Source: Nannobrachium achirus (taxonomy: Eukaryota > Chordata > Actinopteri > Myctophiformes > Myctophidae). Taken from it: a stretch of 64,000 nucleotides of DNA. The DNA lies in NCBI GenBank assembly GCA_963921795.1, contig OY997649.1:28557362-28621361 (forward strand), written 5' to 3'. The notes under the pieces are model-generated. The model ran no database searches. It saw only the letters and a program-made list of their open reading frames with translations, and had not been told where the DNA came from. Numbering within the stretch: position 1 is the first letter of the stretch; every line of letters begins with the position of its first letter. The position numbers and the translations under genes were made by a program. Below, one piece after another: positions 48,478 to 60,600 of this stretch.

Positions 48478-49180
48478 GTGGGAGTAGGATGGTATCAACC
48501 AGAATTTGTAGCTGATCCAAACAAATATTCATTTGGGTTGAGGTCAGCCCAACTCTTTATCCAAGCCTCAGACATCTCAAAGCTTAACTCCTTCCTCACT
48601 GGCCTCCCGACATGCTCACTTAAGCACCTCCAAATGAACCAGAATGCAGCACGCCTGGTCTTGGCCGGCCTACAGGCAACCAAAGGAACGACACCCTCAT
48701 ACCTTCAAGGCCTGCCCTGATCCAACCCTACAACCCCATGGCTGTCTGAATGCTCCAATGTCCTATAGAGACTCTTCTCAGTCCAGGCTCCCGAACTGTG
48801 GAATAACTTGCAGTCAGAAGTGTAGACTCACTCCCAAATTCCCACCATAATCTGAGGACTCATCTCTTCAGACTCCACCTCACCCCCTAGACCTAGCACC
48901 TTGCCAAGATATGGCTCGCTAATACTATGCAGACATATCATAATCACTCGTTCTCATGTCTTGTTTCTTAAGTTCGTTTTTCTTGACCACAAATGTTAAA
49001 TGTAATTTAGCATGTTCTTTAGAGTTTTAGACAGATGCCAGGTTCATTGTTTACCTGATAATGTATCCTTGTTTCAACTAGGTACATCACTGCTGTCGGG
49101 CTGTGCTCTCTCTGCATTCTATGTGATTATTTACGTTACTTATTTTAAGTCGGTCTGGATAAGAGTGTCTGCTAAATAGT
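48478..49180 (+). mobile_element. L2-like LINE 3' end, decayed
   Basis: The plus-strand translation includes LPTCSLKHLQMNQNAARLVL, matching the C-terminal region after the polymerase domain of fish L2/CR1-type LINEs (consensus LPACxLKPLQxIQNAAARLVF). The 3' end GTCTGGATAAGAGTGTCTGC near 49153 is the usual LINE tail of this group. Frameshifts throughout; non-functional. Confidence 0.7.
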
Positions 49181-49374
49181 AAATACCTAATTGAAATTGA
49201 TAATAAATTCAGTCAGGACTGTTGGCAGGCCATTCCATTCTGTAGGTAGTCTCTGATAAACCCCACACTGTGTTCTTTCTACTGACAGACGTCAATCATC
49301 CAATCCATCAATCTACAGATTCTACACCAAACAAGAGAATAAGCTGTTTGGGGCAGAGAAGATTTTTGGATCAG

Positions 49375-49608
49375 GCTCAGGAGGTAGAGCAGCCTTTCGG
49401 TTCCCAGTTCGATCCCGGGCTCTCCCATAGTGTTGAAGACGAAGTGTCCTTGAGCAAGACACTGAACACCCTAATTGCTCCCAATGTGCAGGTTGGTGGT
49501 GCCTTGAATGGTTTCCACTGCCATTGTGTATGAATGTATGGGTGAATGTAATGCACAAACATTGTAAAGCGCCTTTCATAAAGGCCCTATATAAATGTAC
49601 CATTTACC
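49375..49608 (+). mobile_element. tRNA-derived SINE
   Basis: The head has an A-box-like GGAGGTAGAGCAGCC and a B box in CAGTTCGATCCCGG, as in a tRNA-derived RNA polymerase III promoter. The body (GTGTCCTTGAGCAAGACACT) and tail (AAGCGCCTTTCATAAAGGCC, then CTATATAAATGTACCATT) are typical of a widespread fish SINE. It ends in a CA repeat. Confidence 0.72.
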
Positions 49609-49611
49609 ATG

Positions 49612-49653
<42 letters not shown>

Positions 49654-49654
49654 A

Positions 49655-49725
<71 letters not shown>
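49612..49725. repeat. (CA)n microsatellite
   Basis: CA run directly after the SINE tail. Confidence 0.97.
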
Positions 49726-49730
<5 letters not shown>

Positions 49731-49735
49731 CTTGC

Positions 49736-49815
49736 GTGCCAAAAAAGAACAGATCAAGACAACACATCAATTGTCGGGCAGGATGCGTTGATTGTAGATC
49801 TGTTCTTTTGGGCAC
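49736..49815. repeat. Divergent hairpin of the dispersed family
   Basis: The arms GTGCCAAAAAAGAACAGATC and (reversed right) GTGCCCAAAAGAACAGATCT surround a loop with GATGCG. The AACAGATCTACAA core links it to the other hairpins. Confidence 0.6.
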
Positions 49816-49847
49816 GGACACCACCATAATCCGGAGGCCCTCTATTG

Positions 49848-50343
49848 CAGTGGTTCTCAACCTTTTCAGGACGTGACCCCCAAAATAATCATATTTTAAC
49901 TGGGGACCCCCCACCCTGATGAGCACTAAGAGTGGAGGAATTACATCTTGTATAATACGGTTCTATTGTGAAAATAGCAGATCTACATCGGCTATTTTCA
50001 CAATTTCTGCCTCTAATATTAGAAGATTTGGCCAATGTTTAATTTGTCATTTTAGTAGCCTAGTATTAAAAAGTTCTTAAATGGTCATTTGGTGGACCCT
50101 CTATGCCAGACGGAGCCGGAGGTAAAGCCATGTGTTTAGTTTGAGGGGAGCACATCTTGCGGGGAGCACTGCCTTTTGGCCCGGCCCTCCACAATATTTT
50201 CTGTTGTTCATGTGAAATAAAAAATAATAATTGCCCACCCCTGCTCTTTACTGTTGAGTAAGAAAACAATGTTGCACATTAAGTTAATCATCTGGGGACC
50301 CCCAAATAATTTGGGGACTCCCCTGGGACTCCCGAACCACATG
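49848..50343. mobile_element. hAT-like element (CAGTGGTTCTCAACC family), 3' end lost
   Basis: The start CAGTGGTTCTCAACCTTTTC and end block CATCTGGGGACCCCCAAATA match the complete copy at 58191-58562. The final inverted repeat is missing where a second hAT element begins at 50344. It contains hairpin 49965-50004. Confidence 0.65.
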
Positions 50344-50876
50344 CAGTGGTTCCCAAACTTTTCAGGTCGAGACTCAGAAGAGACATTAGACATTTGCCTG
50401 GCACCCAAAATAGTGAAAACAGCAGATCTACAAGCTCATGACGCGTGTTGCGAGCATGTAGATCAGCTATTTTCACAACTTCTTCAACATTTGTTTTCTA
50501 ATTTATGGAATTTCTTAGATTTTTCATTAATTCATTAATGAAATTACTAAGAAAAATCATTGCATTTTTTTCCATTTTTGGGAAAAAGGTTTGAAATAAT
50601 AATAAATAAATAAAAATTGGAAACAAAAAATCACACCTAGTGAGGGCTGAGCAGTGCTATTTATGAGTTAATTTCATCAAGTGTCCGCTAGCCAATCACA
50701 GCACGATCTGCGAAGCTTGGCCAATGGGACCCTGGCGTAGGCTACAACAAACTTTGTCCCCAGACCATTTTGATTTTGGTGTTCCAGACCAGGAGCACCG
50801 CTCAAAAATAAATGGACCCAGAAAAATATGTCTGCGACCCACAAATGGGTCCCGACCCAGTGTTTGGGAACCCGCG
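50344..50876. mobile_element. hAT-like element (CAGTGGTTCCCAAAC family)
   Basis: It starts CAGTGGTTCCCAAACTTTTC and ends near GTGTTTGGGAACCC, with imperfect inverted ends. It holds a full hairpin at 50413-50476. Confidence 0.6.
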
Positions 50877-50927
50877 AGACGAGCGTACAGATCAGATCAG
50901 CCCTGTCACTTGGGTCTGCTGGGCGAC

Positions 50928-51637
50928 TATTGTTTCCGTAGGCGATGCGTTGTCGGCCGCGGCTTGTGATTGGCTGAACCGGAGGTAGGGAGCGTTCCAC
51001 TACCGGTATGTTCACTTGGACCGCGCGGAGGTACCGACAGACAGTAGGGGGGATTTAAGATTCTGACGGCGCCGAGTAGTAGGCTCAACTTCAAGCGGAC
51101 CTCGCAACGCTTGACACGGCGACGATTTAGCTCACTTGGCGGTGTCTCACGTGACTCATGTCAGCTTGAGACGGCGCGCCTCCGTTGTCTCCACCGAAAA
51201 CAATTAAGCAATAGCCCCTCTCGAAACAAGCGCTCCCTTACAAGGCATCGCCTACGGAAACAATAATAGCGTCCGGCGGTCGCCGAACGCCTCCCGCGTT
51301 GCGCCATTTTGAAAGTGTACGCAGGGGAGAGGCAGGGAGACAGTCAGCCAGCCAAGGCGAGGGGAAGAAACCTTAAATTGTGAAGTTCAAAGTCAGGGGG
51401 AAAAAGCCATACGGAGAATTCGCTGTTGACTTTTCTCTTCGTTTGCAAGCTGTTTTGGAGCTAAACCCATTCCTCGTGAGTCGTGTTGCAAGAGGAGCTG
51501 TAAGGTGTTCCGGTGCTAACGCCTCCTCGTATCATAGCCTCCTAGCTTCCTCCACTCTGCTCTCTCCGGTCAGTCACAACACAACCAGCCCAGAACAACA
51601 GGGCCCCAAACCCGCAACAAACACCCTCTCGCTCACC
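50928..51637 (+). promoter_or_regulatory. ppp2r2a: CpG-rich promoter and 5' UTR of ppp2r2a
   Basis: CpG density rises sharply from about 50870 to 51640. There is an E-box CACGTG at 51148-51153 and GCGCCATTTTG at 51301-51311, which resembles a reversed YY1 site as found near TATA-less housekeeping starts. No TATA box was seen. The transcription start is probably near 51300 but cannot be fixed. A 21-bp inverted repeat (50928-50948 and 51245-51265) brackets the upstream part. Confidence 0.65.
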
Positions 51638-51644
51638 ATGGCAG
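51638..51644 (+). CDS. ppp2r2a: ppp2r2a exon 1 coding part
   Basis: ATGGCAG encodes Met-Ala and the first base of Gly. The start context CACCATGG is strong (A at -3, G at +4). Donor GTAAAA, phase 1. The same phase is open upstream but has no ATG. Confidence 0.92.
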
Positions 51645-54600
51645 GTAAAAAACAAAACAAAATGATAATGGATATTGTTGAGGAAAGCCTTGTTTAAGAT
51701 GTGGGGAATAAGGTTTATTATTCTGGATAATAACTACTACCAGCTTCCCCTGTTGAGCATACAGTGTTTTATGCTACAGATGCTAACGCTAGTTAGCCCG
51801 CTAGGATACTTCTGGTTGCAACAAGATGCTGCGGTGTGATGGATGTCTTTCTACATCTCTGCCCAGAACTCCACTGTTCCACGAATTCAAAACCACTCTG
51901 TAGATATCGTGTAATCACTAATATCAACGATCAGTCCGTGATGTTAAATAAGTAATTTGTGGCCGTTTCCTCCTCAGTGATGACTGAAGTGAGCTAGCTG
52001 CAAGCTAACGCGTGCAAAGTTGTCAGATCATGTTGGTGTGTGTTTAATTGATTGATTGATTGAATACTTTATTAGAAGTTTGCATAGGAAAATGTACAGG
52101 ACAGTACAGTTAACTGGTACAAGGTCAACTAAAAGGATAAAGACTACAAGAAAGCTTTTTGTTTGCATTGGGGTCCCTTTGAACTCAGTTCATACAACAT
52201 TAAATGACCGACAAATAAAACAGTACTATGCAAAAATAATAATAATAATTAAAAAAAAAACTGAATAAAAAATAAATGGTATTATACTATTTACAGTAAA
52301 AAGGTCAGGGGGGCCTTTTTTACCAGTTTCGATCATTTGGATTATTTGTATTTATTTTGTGATTTGTGCAGGAGCCGGTGGTGGGAGCAATGATGTGCAA
52401 TGGTGCTTCTCCCAAGTCAAAGGAGCTATCGATGATGATGTCGCTGAAGGTAGGTCCATGTGATCGATGGTTAATAATAGCTTGCAGGAGCACCTGCCTT
52501 GGTTCGAATCGCATCCTAGCTTAGCTTGCCTGAAGGTAATAATATAGCTTTCTGTGAAAAACTAAATACATGGCGTTTTTTGCGCTTTTGTACTGTAGCG
52601 AAGGTATTTCACCTCAACACATTGTAACACTGTTGGCTGTCTCATTATGAAGGAGGGATCAAACCACCACAATCAGTTTGGTGGTTTGGACTTTTTGCAG
52701 ACAAAGGGCATCTTATCATTTGCCCAAACAACACAGTTGTTAAGCTAACCCCTTTATATAGTACAAATCACATTGTTTGTAACATGTGTGTAACACATAG
52801 CATCTGTGTCCTGTATTGACAGTAACACATGGGGTAAGTGTGATTCCAGGTTTCAACTAGTGGCTGAAATGAGAATCAATCTGCCTTGCAGTTCTTGATG
52901 CACTGCTTTGATCTCAGTGGTCTTTAATTTGAGGCATATTTCCTCAAAATAAATGTATGCCCTTGGTAACATTTTGATGGTGGTGCATGCATGATCAAGT
53001 TTAATGCTAAATCTTTTCCCTACTCGAGGGGAAAAATGTACAGAATGTCTGCTAATGAGGGGGTGGTAGTTCCCTTATCCTTATTTATCCAGTGAGTATT
53101 ATAGTGATGCACTAGATTCTGAAATGCATCTGTTTATAGTATGTGACTGACTCTTATTTGTGACGTACACTGCATGGTTGTTTACAGTAAATTTTGCCTG
53201 AGAACAAGGGTAACTGTTAGCCTGTCCTTATTGTGTCAATACACAAAGCAATATGAAGGCTTAATCGCAAGACTCGACACAAGGCTTGTGCAAGTTTTCC
53301 TTGTTGCCTTAAAAAAAAAATCCTTCATTCTCCACTCTTTCGCTCTCATTGTCTCGTATGCAAGTGCATGGAGTCAAGTTGTACGGACCATTTGTGTGAA
53401 GCATTAGAAGCAGAGCAAGTTGTGTGATTGTCTATTTTAAGGATACAGCAGAGATTTGTGCCATGCCGTGATAAAGGGTTGATTGTTGTATTGTGGGATT
53501 GATGAGAATACTCATCTTGATTCAGTAGCTGCAGATGGCAAGTCATTTTTTTTCCTCCTACTAAAGGCCAATTAGTTAACAATATTTTTCAGTTTGCACA
53601 TGATAATAATATATCATGTGTTGTGAACATGCTATCAGAAGATTATATCAGATAAATTGGGCAAAATTGGAACACATTTGCTATATTTGGAATTTGCTGA
53701 ACATATCACTTTGTACCATGCTCTGCTTTGACATGCCAAATTCCAGTAAACGGTCAATGGGTTCCTTTGCCATCTCTGGTAGCTGGGCTCTTTGTCCCAT
53801 CTTTCAAAATCAATGACTGCAGTGCAAACTGGGGGAAAGAAATCTTTTGAAAATATGACCGTGGACAGAAATATCCCTGTTGGGCATATATATGTGGTTG
53901 AATGATTTGTATGAATAAACATGAAGTAGCAGGAAACTAAATGCAAAAATTAGCATTGAGAGATACTAAAGACCCATTATTTGCTATAGAATGTGTCAGC
54001 ACATCTGGTAAAATTAGGATGGGGGTGTTTTGAATAATCGTCTGTAATTGCAATACCTTTCTGACAGCTGACATCATATCTACTGTTGAATTCAACCACT
54101 CTGGAGAGCTGCTAGCCACTGGGGACAAAGGAGGCCGAGTTGTCATCTTTCAGCAGGAGCCAGAGGTACGTTGCTGTGACTCATCAGGGTTGATGTGAAT
54201 CTGTGGCCGGCGGCCGCCTAAAGCTTTGCTTCATGTAGAGAAAATACCAGGTTTCTATTATGTTATGTAGAGCCCTACCAATGCCAGGTTTGTGTCTGAT
54301 CCCGATTTCTGAGAGTCCAAACCACTGATTACAAATGTTTTGACTGATATTTTTTATGAATTAGCTTGTAGATCTTTTTTTTTTTTACAATTAAACAACA
54401 GTGCAACAATGCCCCAAATTGGGATACTAGGAAGTTGTAAAAAAAGAATTGGGACACAAACATAATTGCAGATCAAAATCAAGTCTGGCTCTAACGTTAA
54501 GCAAATGATGGACTCGGTACCGGAAAGATTTCATTTGAGCTAGCTCATTACATGGGACCTTAAATATGTTATTGGGTGTGGGTTTATTTTAGGTGTGACA

Positions 54601-57600
54601 CGTTGAATAAATACATCTTCAAATAACCGGTTCAGTGATGTAACCCATCATATAAAAATGTTACAACTTCAACAAAATGCCAACACTTTGTGTTGCTGGC
54701 TGCTGTGTAAACATATTAAGCAATTTCAAGATGTCGTGGCTTGGGATAAATAAATGAGTATTTAACACGATTTTGTACTTTTACCATCATTTGATCTAAA
54801 TTAAAGTCTCGTAGTTCTGTGATGTGACTTGGGAACTCACTGTGGTTGTTTTGTGTGTCATTGTTTAGAGTAAAAATCAGCCACAGTGCCGTGGAGAGTA
54901 CAATGTTTACAGCACCTTCCAGAGTCACGAGCCTGAGTTCGACTACCTGAAAAGCCTTGAGATTGAGGAGAAAATCAACAAGATCCGGTGGTTGCCTCAG
55001 AAGAATGCAGCACAGTTCCTCTTGTCCACCAATGGTTAGTAAGAGTCATAACGCTGTAAAATCCAGACTCTTAACCTGAGGCCAATTCTAAAAAAGAAAA
55101 GCCTTCTTAAACCTAACCTAAGGTTTCTGAAAACCTTCAAATTCTTATTCAAATGTAAACTTAACGATGTTGCTCTATGTATAGCAAATACTAATGAGAG
55201 ACAGAGGTGGCATTTAAGGTAGAGGGTGAAATGGATTGAGCAAGTGAAGACACCGTGCAGGTGTTTTTGATTGTTAGATTTGAACGCATCTACTTCACCA
55301 GTGCACATTTAGTCTTAGTTTTCTGTAAAACCTGTCTGCCAGCATTCTGGGCAGCTGTTCTGCTGAGTGAAGACTATCAGAATTATTTTTATTGCCAAGT
55401 ATGTTTGGACAGGAATTTGACCCGGAGTATTACACTGAAGGAACAATATACACTTTAACTGTTAACATAAGTATGACAATACTATATACTACCTTATATA
55501 CACTATAGACCAGGGTCTTTTGTAACTCAAGGCCCAACTGGGTACTAATACTTGTAAATACAGGGGCATTATGAACCACAAACTATTTCTATGTCGCTGC
55601 AATGATTTTATTAAATATTCTGCTTAAACAACTCCTCTAAGATTAAGGAAACACACATTAAACAGCCAAAATTTACATTGACAAAAAAAAAATTTCAGTC
55701 TATAAAGCCAAATGTGACAGGCATACAAATCGGCATACAAATCCTCATTGTTTTTTTTATACTTAATTGGCAGGTATTTTTGTGCCCAACAGTCATTTGG
55801 CTGCAAAATCTTAAATGTGATAAACTAAATGTATGTTTTTTAAATTTAATATGAAATATTAATGAAATAAAAATGTGCCAGTTTCCGCTGCCCACTGTGA
55901 GGAGCTCTGAGGACCACTGGCTGCTTAAGTGTACACAGAGGGTAGTAACACATCATTTACATACCAAATCCACATTGCACTTGTATGAATAAATTGACCA
56001 TGTTACACTTCAGAGCCACTTGGCTCTGAAAAGACCTGGCTGAGGAGCTCAGACTGGGTAAATTAGTATTGCTTCTTAAAACTTAATTTAATTGAAAGGC
56101 CTTTTTCCATCCATAAATAACATTTGGTATTTAACTTGATGTTTTTATTATTCACTGCACTTTATATTTTATACACGTCATCATGTTTTTGTTTTTATGC
56201 AGTTGCTGAATTTTATTTTGCTTTTATTCAGTTTTATGTGAAGCACTTAGTAACTTTGGTTTGAGAGGTGCTTTATAAACAAAGTTTATTATAATAAGTA
56301 AATTCATTATGACACTTGTATTCACTGTCACCTGTCACTGAACACAATCTTTCCGGGTGATTTATGTCTCCATGTTTGCAGACAAAACCATAAAGCTGTG
56401 GAAAATTAGCGAGCGAGACAAGAGACCAGAGGGCTACAACCTAAAGGAAGAAGATGGACGTTACAGAGATCCCCATACTGTCACAACACTACGGGTGTGT
56501 AGGCTGGCAACTAGGGATGTGACTGTTTTATGTTTGGAATTTTCAGAAAAAGCCCTGATGTCCATAGTTAAAAAAGAAATCCAAATCCGTGCTTAAAGGA
56601 AAACTTAGTTTTTTTACAACAAGGGTTCATGTTTTAGATTGAAATTGGAGAAAAGAAAAGATGAGTGTTAAAGATTTTTCATTTACTGCTTACATTTTAG
56701 CCATTTTAGCGATTGATTGATTGATTGATTTCATGCATGCGGACAAGTGGCTACATTTTTTTTGACACAATAAGCCAGCGATTTCTTTATTACTAATTAC
56801 AGTAACACTGCTTGCCCCCATATGTCACATCTGCCCATGAAAGATTGCGTTGCATCTTGGCAATGGGAAGCGGGAGGTAAACAATGAGTCTACTACCATT
56901 GCTGCCATTACTATGTGTAGTGTGTGTGTGTGTGTGTGCGTGCGTGTGTGTGTGCGTGTGTGTGTGTGTGTGGGGGGGGGGGGGGTTGTAGGGTTCGATA
57001 AAGCTCTAGAGGTATTGGAGTGCCTTACCTTTGGCTGCTTTGCTAACCAACATTTACTCTGCGGGCAACAACTGGGATCCAGTGGAGGAAGAGATGAACA
57101 TTTTGGCTGGTTGAAGACGAATTGTGCTGCGGCATTCAGGATAGTTTGGAGAGGCTTAAGTGCACATGCCGGGAGGTCAGTGAGGAGAGAGTACAGTAAT
57201 CGAGTTTTGATATGAGTCATGTCTTGATAAGGAGCTGGGCTGAGTCCTGGGTGAGGAAAGGTCTGATCCTTCTGATGTTATGGATCGGGTGACTGATGCA
57301 ATGTGTGCCTTGAATGAGAGCTGACTGTCTAGGACAACACAGAGGTTTCTAGCACTTGGGACTTAAGTCACCAGGCGTTGTCTATGGAAATGTTTAGATC
57401 CTGCATGGGGCAGGACTTTGCTGGGAAGAAGAGAAGCTCTGTCTTATCTGGGTGCAGCTTGAGGTGAAGAGATGTCAGCCAGACATGCTGCAATGAGCTC
57501 TACCACTTGTGTGGCAGAAGGATGGAAACCGTTGGGTGTCATCGGCATGGCAATGATAGGATAGCTTGGGAGCAGAGATGACCAAGAGATTTAGTGTACA

Positions 57601-60600
57601 GGGAGAAAAGGAGGGGCCTAGTACAGATCTCAGGGGGACTCCGGTTAGGAGGGTGCGGGGGGACGAAAGCAAACCTTTCCAAGAGGGTGCCATGGCATTG
57701 GTCCGAAGGTTCATTAGTCCGAATTTGTTAAGAATACTATTAGGGATGCCCCGATCAGGGTTTTTTTGCTCCCGATCCGATACCGATCAAATATTATTGC
57801 TTCCGATTCGATCCCGATCTTTCCCGATCCGATCTTTTGGCAAGGCATTAAGAAAAAAAAATTCTATTCATTCTATCACTTAGTGCAGCACTGAATCAAC
57901 AAATTAAAAACAAAGCTTATGAGTAGTGTATAGTGATATAGGCCTACTAGTGCAGTGTTTCTCAATCATTGTGCAGCGGACCTTTGGTGTGGCCTTTGAA
58001 ATTTGGCAGTGAAGTCACGATTTAAGGACTTTTAAAACCTGTTTAATACCTCAAAAAATAAAATAAAATAGACCATTACAGCATCAAAAATAATCAACAA
58101 ACTATATAAAAACTGGTAAAACATTGGCCATTTTTAAAGTTGAAACAAAATAAGTTAAGAACCAATTAACCAGTCTGCTTTAAAAGTATGCAGTGGTTCT
58201 CAACCTTTTCAGGCCGTGACCCCCAAAATAATCATATTTTAACTGGGGACCCCCGACCCTGAAGAGTTGAGGAAGTATATTTTGTATAACACGGTTCTAT
58301 TGATCGGCTATTTTCACAATTTCTGGCTTTAATATTTGACAATTTGGCCAATGTTTAATTTGTCATTTTAGAGGTATTAAAAAGTCCTTAATTTTTCACT
58401 TTCGAAATGTGCAGATACCCTCTATACACTTAAACTTTATGTTGATTTGTTTACTGTTGAGAGAGAAAACAATGTTGCACATTAAGTTAATCATCTGGGG
58501 ACCCCCCCAAAATAATTTGAGGACCCCCCTGGGGGTCCCGACCCACAGGTTGAGAACCACTGAGCTAGTTGACAGTGCAGAGAGACATAATTGCCTTCCT
58601 TTGATCCATTAGCAAGGGGCCAATTACTACTTATTGGCATCAGCTGCCAGCTGTACACAGAGTCTGACACAATCACCTTCCCTCTGCAGTGCTCTGTCTG
58701 TCTCATTTCTCCAAAAGCCCTTGAATATGATTGAAAATTATTAAGGATTACTGTGATTATGGTAAGCTTACATTTCATATCGCATTCACCTTACCTGTAA
58801 CTTTCAGTACTCCCAGAAAAAAAAAATTGGAAAAAAAAAAAAATTCGATTTTTTTTCCCCCGATCTCCGATCTTATAAAACCGGCCATATCGGTGGCCGA
58901 TCCGATCACGTGATCGGGATCGGGCAACCCTAAATACTATGCCTAACTCTAACCCCAAACCTAACCTCAGTAACCCTAACTAAATTCGGACTAATGAACC
59001 TTCGGACTTATGGGCCAATAGACCTGGTTTATGTCCCCATGTAAAGCGTCTTTGGGTACATGGAAAATCGCTATATAAATTCTAGATATTATTATTGTTA
59101 TTATTATTATTAGGTCCGGTCAGTTAGGTAGGAGGAGAACCACTTTAGTGCCACCCCAACGATGCCTATGTTGGACAAGGGTGTCCAGGAACAGCTGGTG
59201 GTTCACTGTCAAATGCTGCTGAAAAGTCTAGAAGAATCAAGACTGCAGAGTGGGAGACATCCTGGGCAGCATGAGTGCTTCTCTAACAGTAGTACCACAC
59301 TGGGTACTGCTGAGAACAGCTACAACCTGGTATTTGTACAAACAAGTACTAGTATTGCATAAATGTATGTGACATGCATTCCCAACTTGCATTGGGACCG
59401 ACTAGGACTGTCAAGGAATATTCTATAATTGAATATTCTATCGAATGTTAACAATAAAAGAATATTCGACTGTAAAAAATTAAGCTTCGATTAAAAAAAT
59501 GTTTATAAAAAAGAAATCGACCGCAGTTCACGTGAGATTCTGGGCGCATGTAACGTTAAAAGGCGCCTGGTCTCGCGAGGCAGTAGTCTTCACTCGCCGC
59601 TGCAAAAGTGAGCTGATCTACAAATCCACAATGCGTCGCTGATCCAATACGTTTGGGCTTGTAGATTAATGGGTGGTTTAGCGACACCGTCATACAGCGA
59701 AGAATAAACCAGCTGCTGTTTCGCTTCACACTGACCGTCCGACTTGCAGTCGCAGACAGACAGCACATACAGTGCTAGACTTGCTCACGTTTAATCACAC
59801 AATGTAACTTTAATTGATTCAGAATGATAACGATTCAAGCTGAAACGGGCGTCGGGCGATTCATTTGGTAGTGAAGGGAAGGCAGACTGTTTACGAGACT
59901 TGGCCACCGAAAACACGATGTAAAAAGCATGGGGTCTCACGGCATCGAGTCTCACGGTTTCCCCCCACGGCCACGGTAAAACTCCCTCCATGTCACACTA
60001 CTCTTGTAGACTACCTTTCATTGGTTTCATTATAATTGCCCGTTTCATGTCATGGTTGTTCCAACTTCCATGACAGCATAATGGGCGCATTGTCGGTGCG
60101 ACACGTTCCTGTTCTCCAGACAAGCCCGGACTTGTATCAAATTATCAAAACCATACAGCGTAATTAAAATTAGTCTATAGAATAAAGTAATTATGAATCA
60201 TTAATTTGATCTAGCAAGAGATTGCATTTCTCAGCACCTGCGTAGGTCTACTGTATATAGGCTATAGAGAAATAAATAGACTGCATACAATATTTTATGG
60301 ATATTAATGGATTCGATGCTCCGAATCCCCGGTGGGTTTTAAAGGGAATATTCGATTGTCATTGTTGGCCAATTTTGATAGCTTTAGTCCCGACTTGAAT
60401 TATTTCTTCGTAGGCCGGTGCCTGTGATAATGGGTACAGCACTGGGTACTCTTAACAAGAGGTACAGTGACTACTCTCGAAAACCTGTTCGACAGGTTTC
60501 GCACAACCCGGGTGGGGCTTACATTCCCAATTTGCATCGTTCCCGGCTTGTGTTTTTGGCGTGATTCCTAAACCCACCAGGATTGACTTAAGACCCACCT

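Larger units (their letters stand above)
57697..59014. mobile_element. Inverted-repeat element within LINE
   Basis: GTCCGAAGGTTCATTAGTCC and onward at about 57700-57725 is exactly inverted at about 58984-59009 (shared 25 bp). This marks the ends of an element that hosts the hAT at 57741-58932. The right remnant contains CCCTAAC-like repeats (58940-58985). Superfamily unknown; boundaries approximate. Confidence 0.55.
56825..59280 (-). mobile_element. L2-like LINE, minus strand, split by nested transposons
   Basis: Read on the minus strand, RT pieces appear in order. FSAAFDTVNH-like sequence lies at 59260-59115. [10 protein letters not shown] and YHCHADDTQ lie at 57714-57475, where the usual YADD is changed to [24 protein letters not shown] lies at 57180-57100. 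Bases from about 57697 to 59014 are later insertions. A GT repeat and G-run (56921-56985) interrupt the 3' part. It lies in ppp2r2a intron 5, antisense to the gene, and is inactive. Confidence 0.7.

Noticed and set aside
49375-49460. A tRNA gene
   Set aside because: The B box is clear but no cloverleaf with acceptor pairing can be drawn, and the body and tail are those of a SINE.
51380-51697. 105-codon ORF extending ppp2r2a upstream
   Set aside because: It is in phase with the start but opens with GTG; there is no ATG before 51638. It is 5' UTR plus retained intron.
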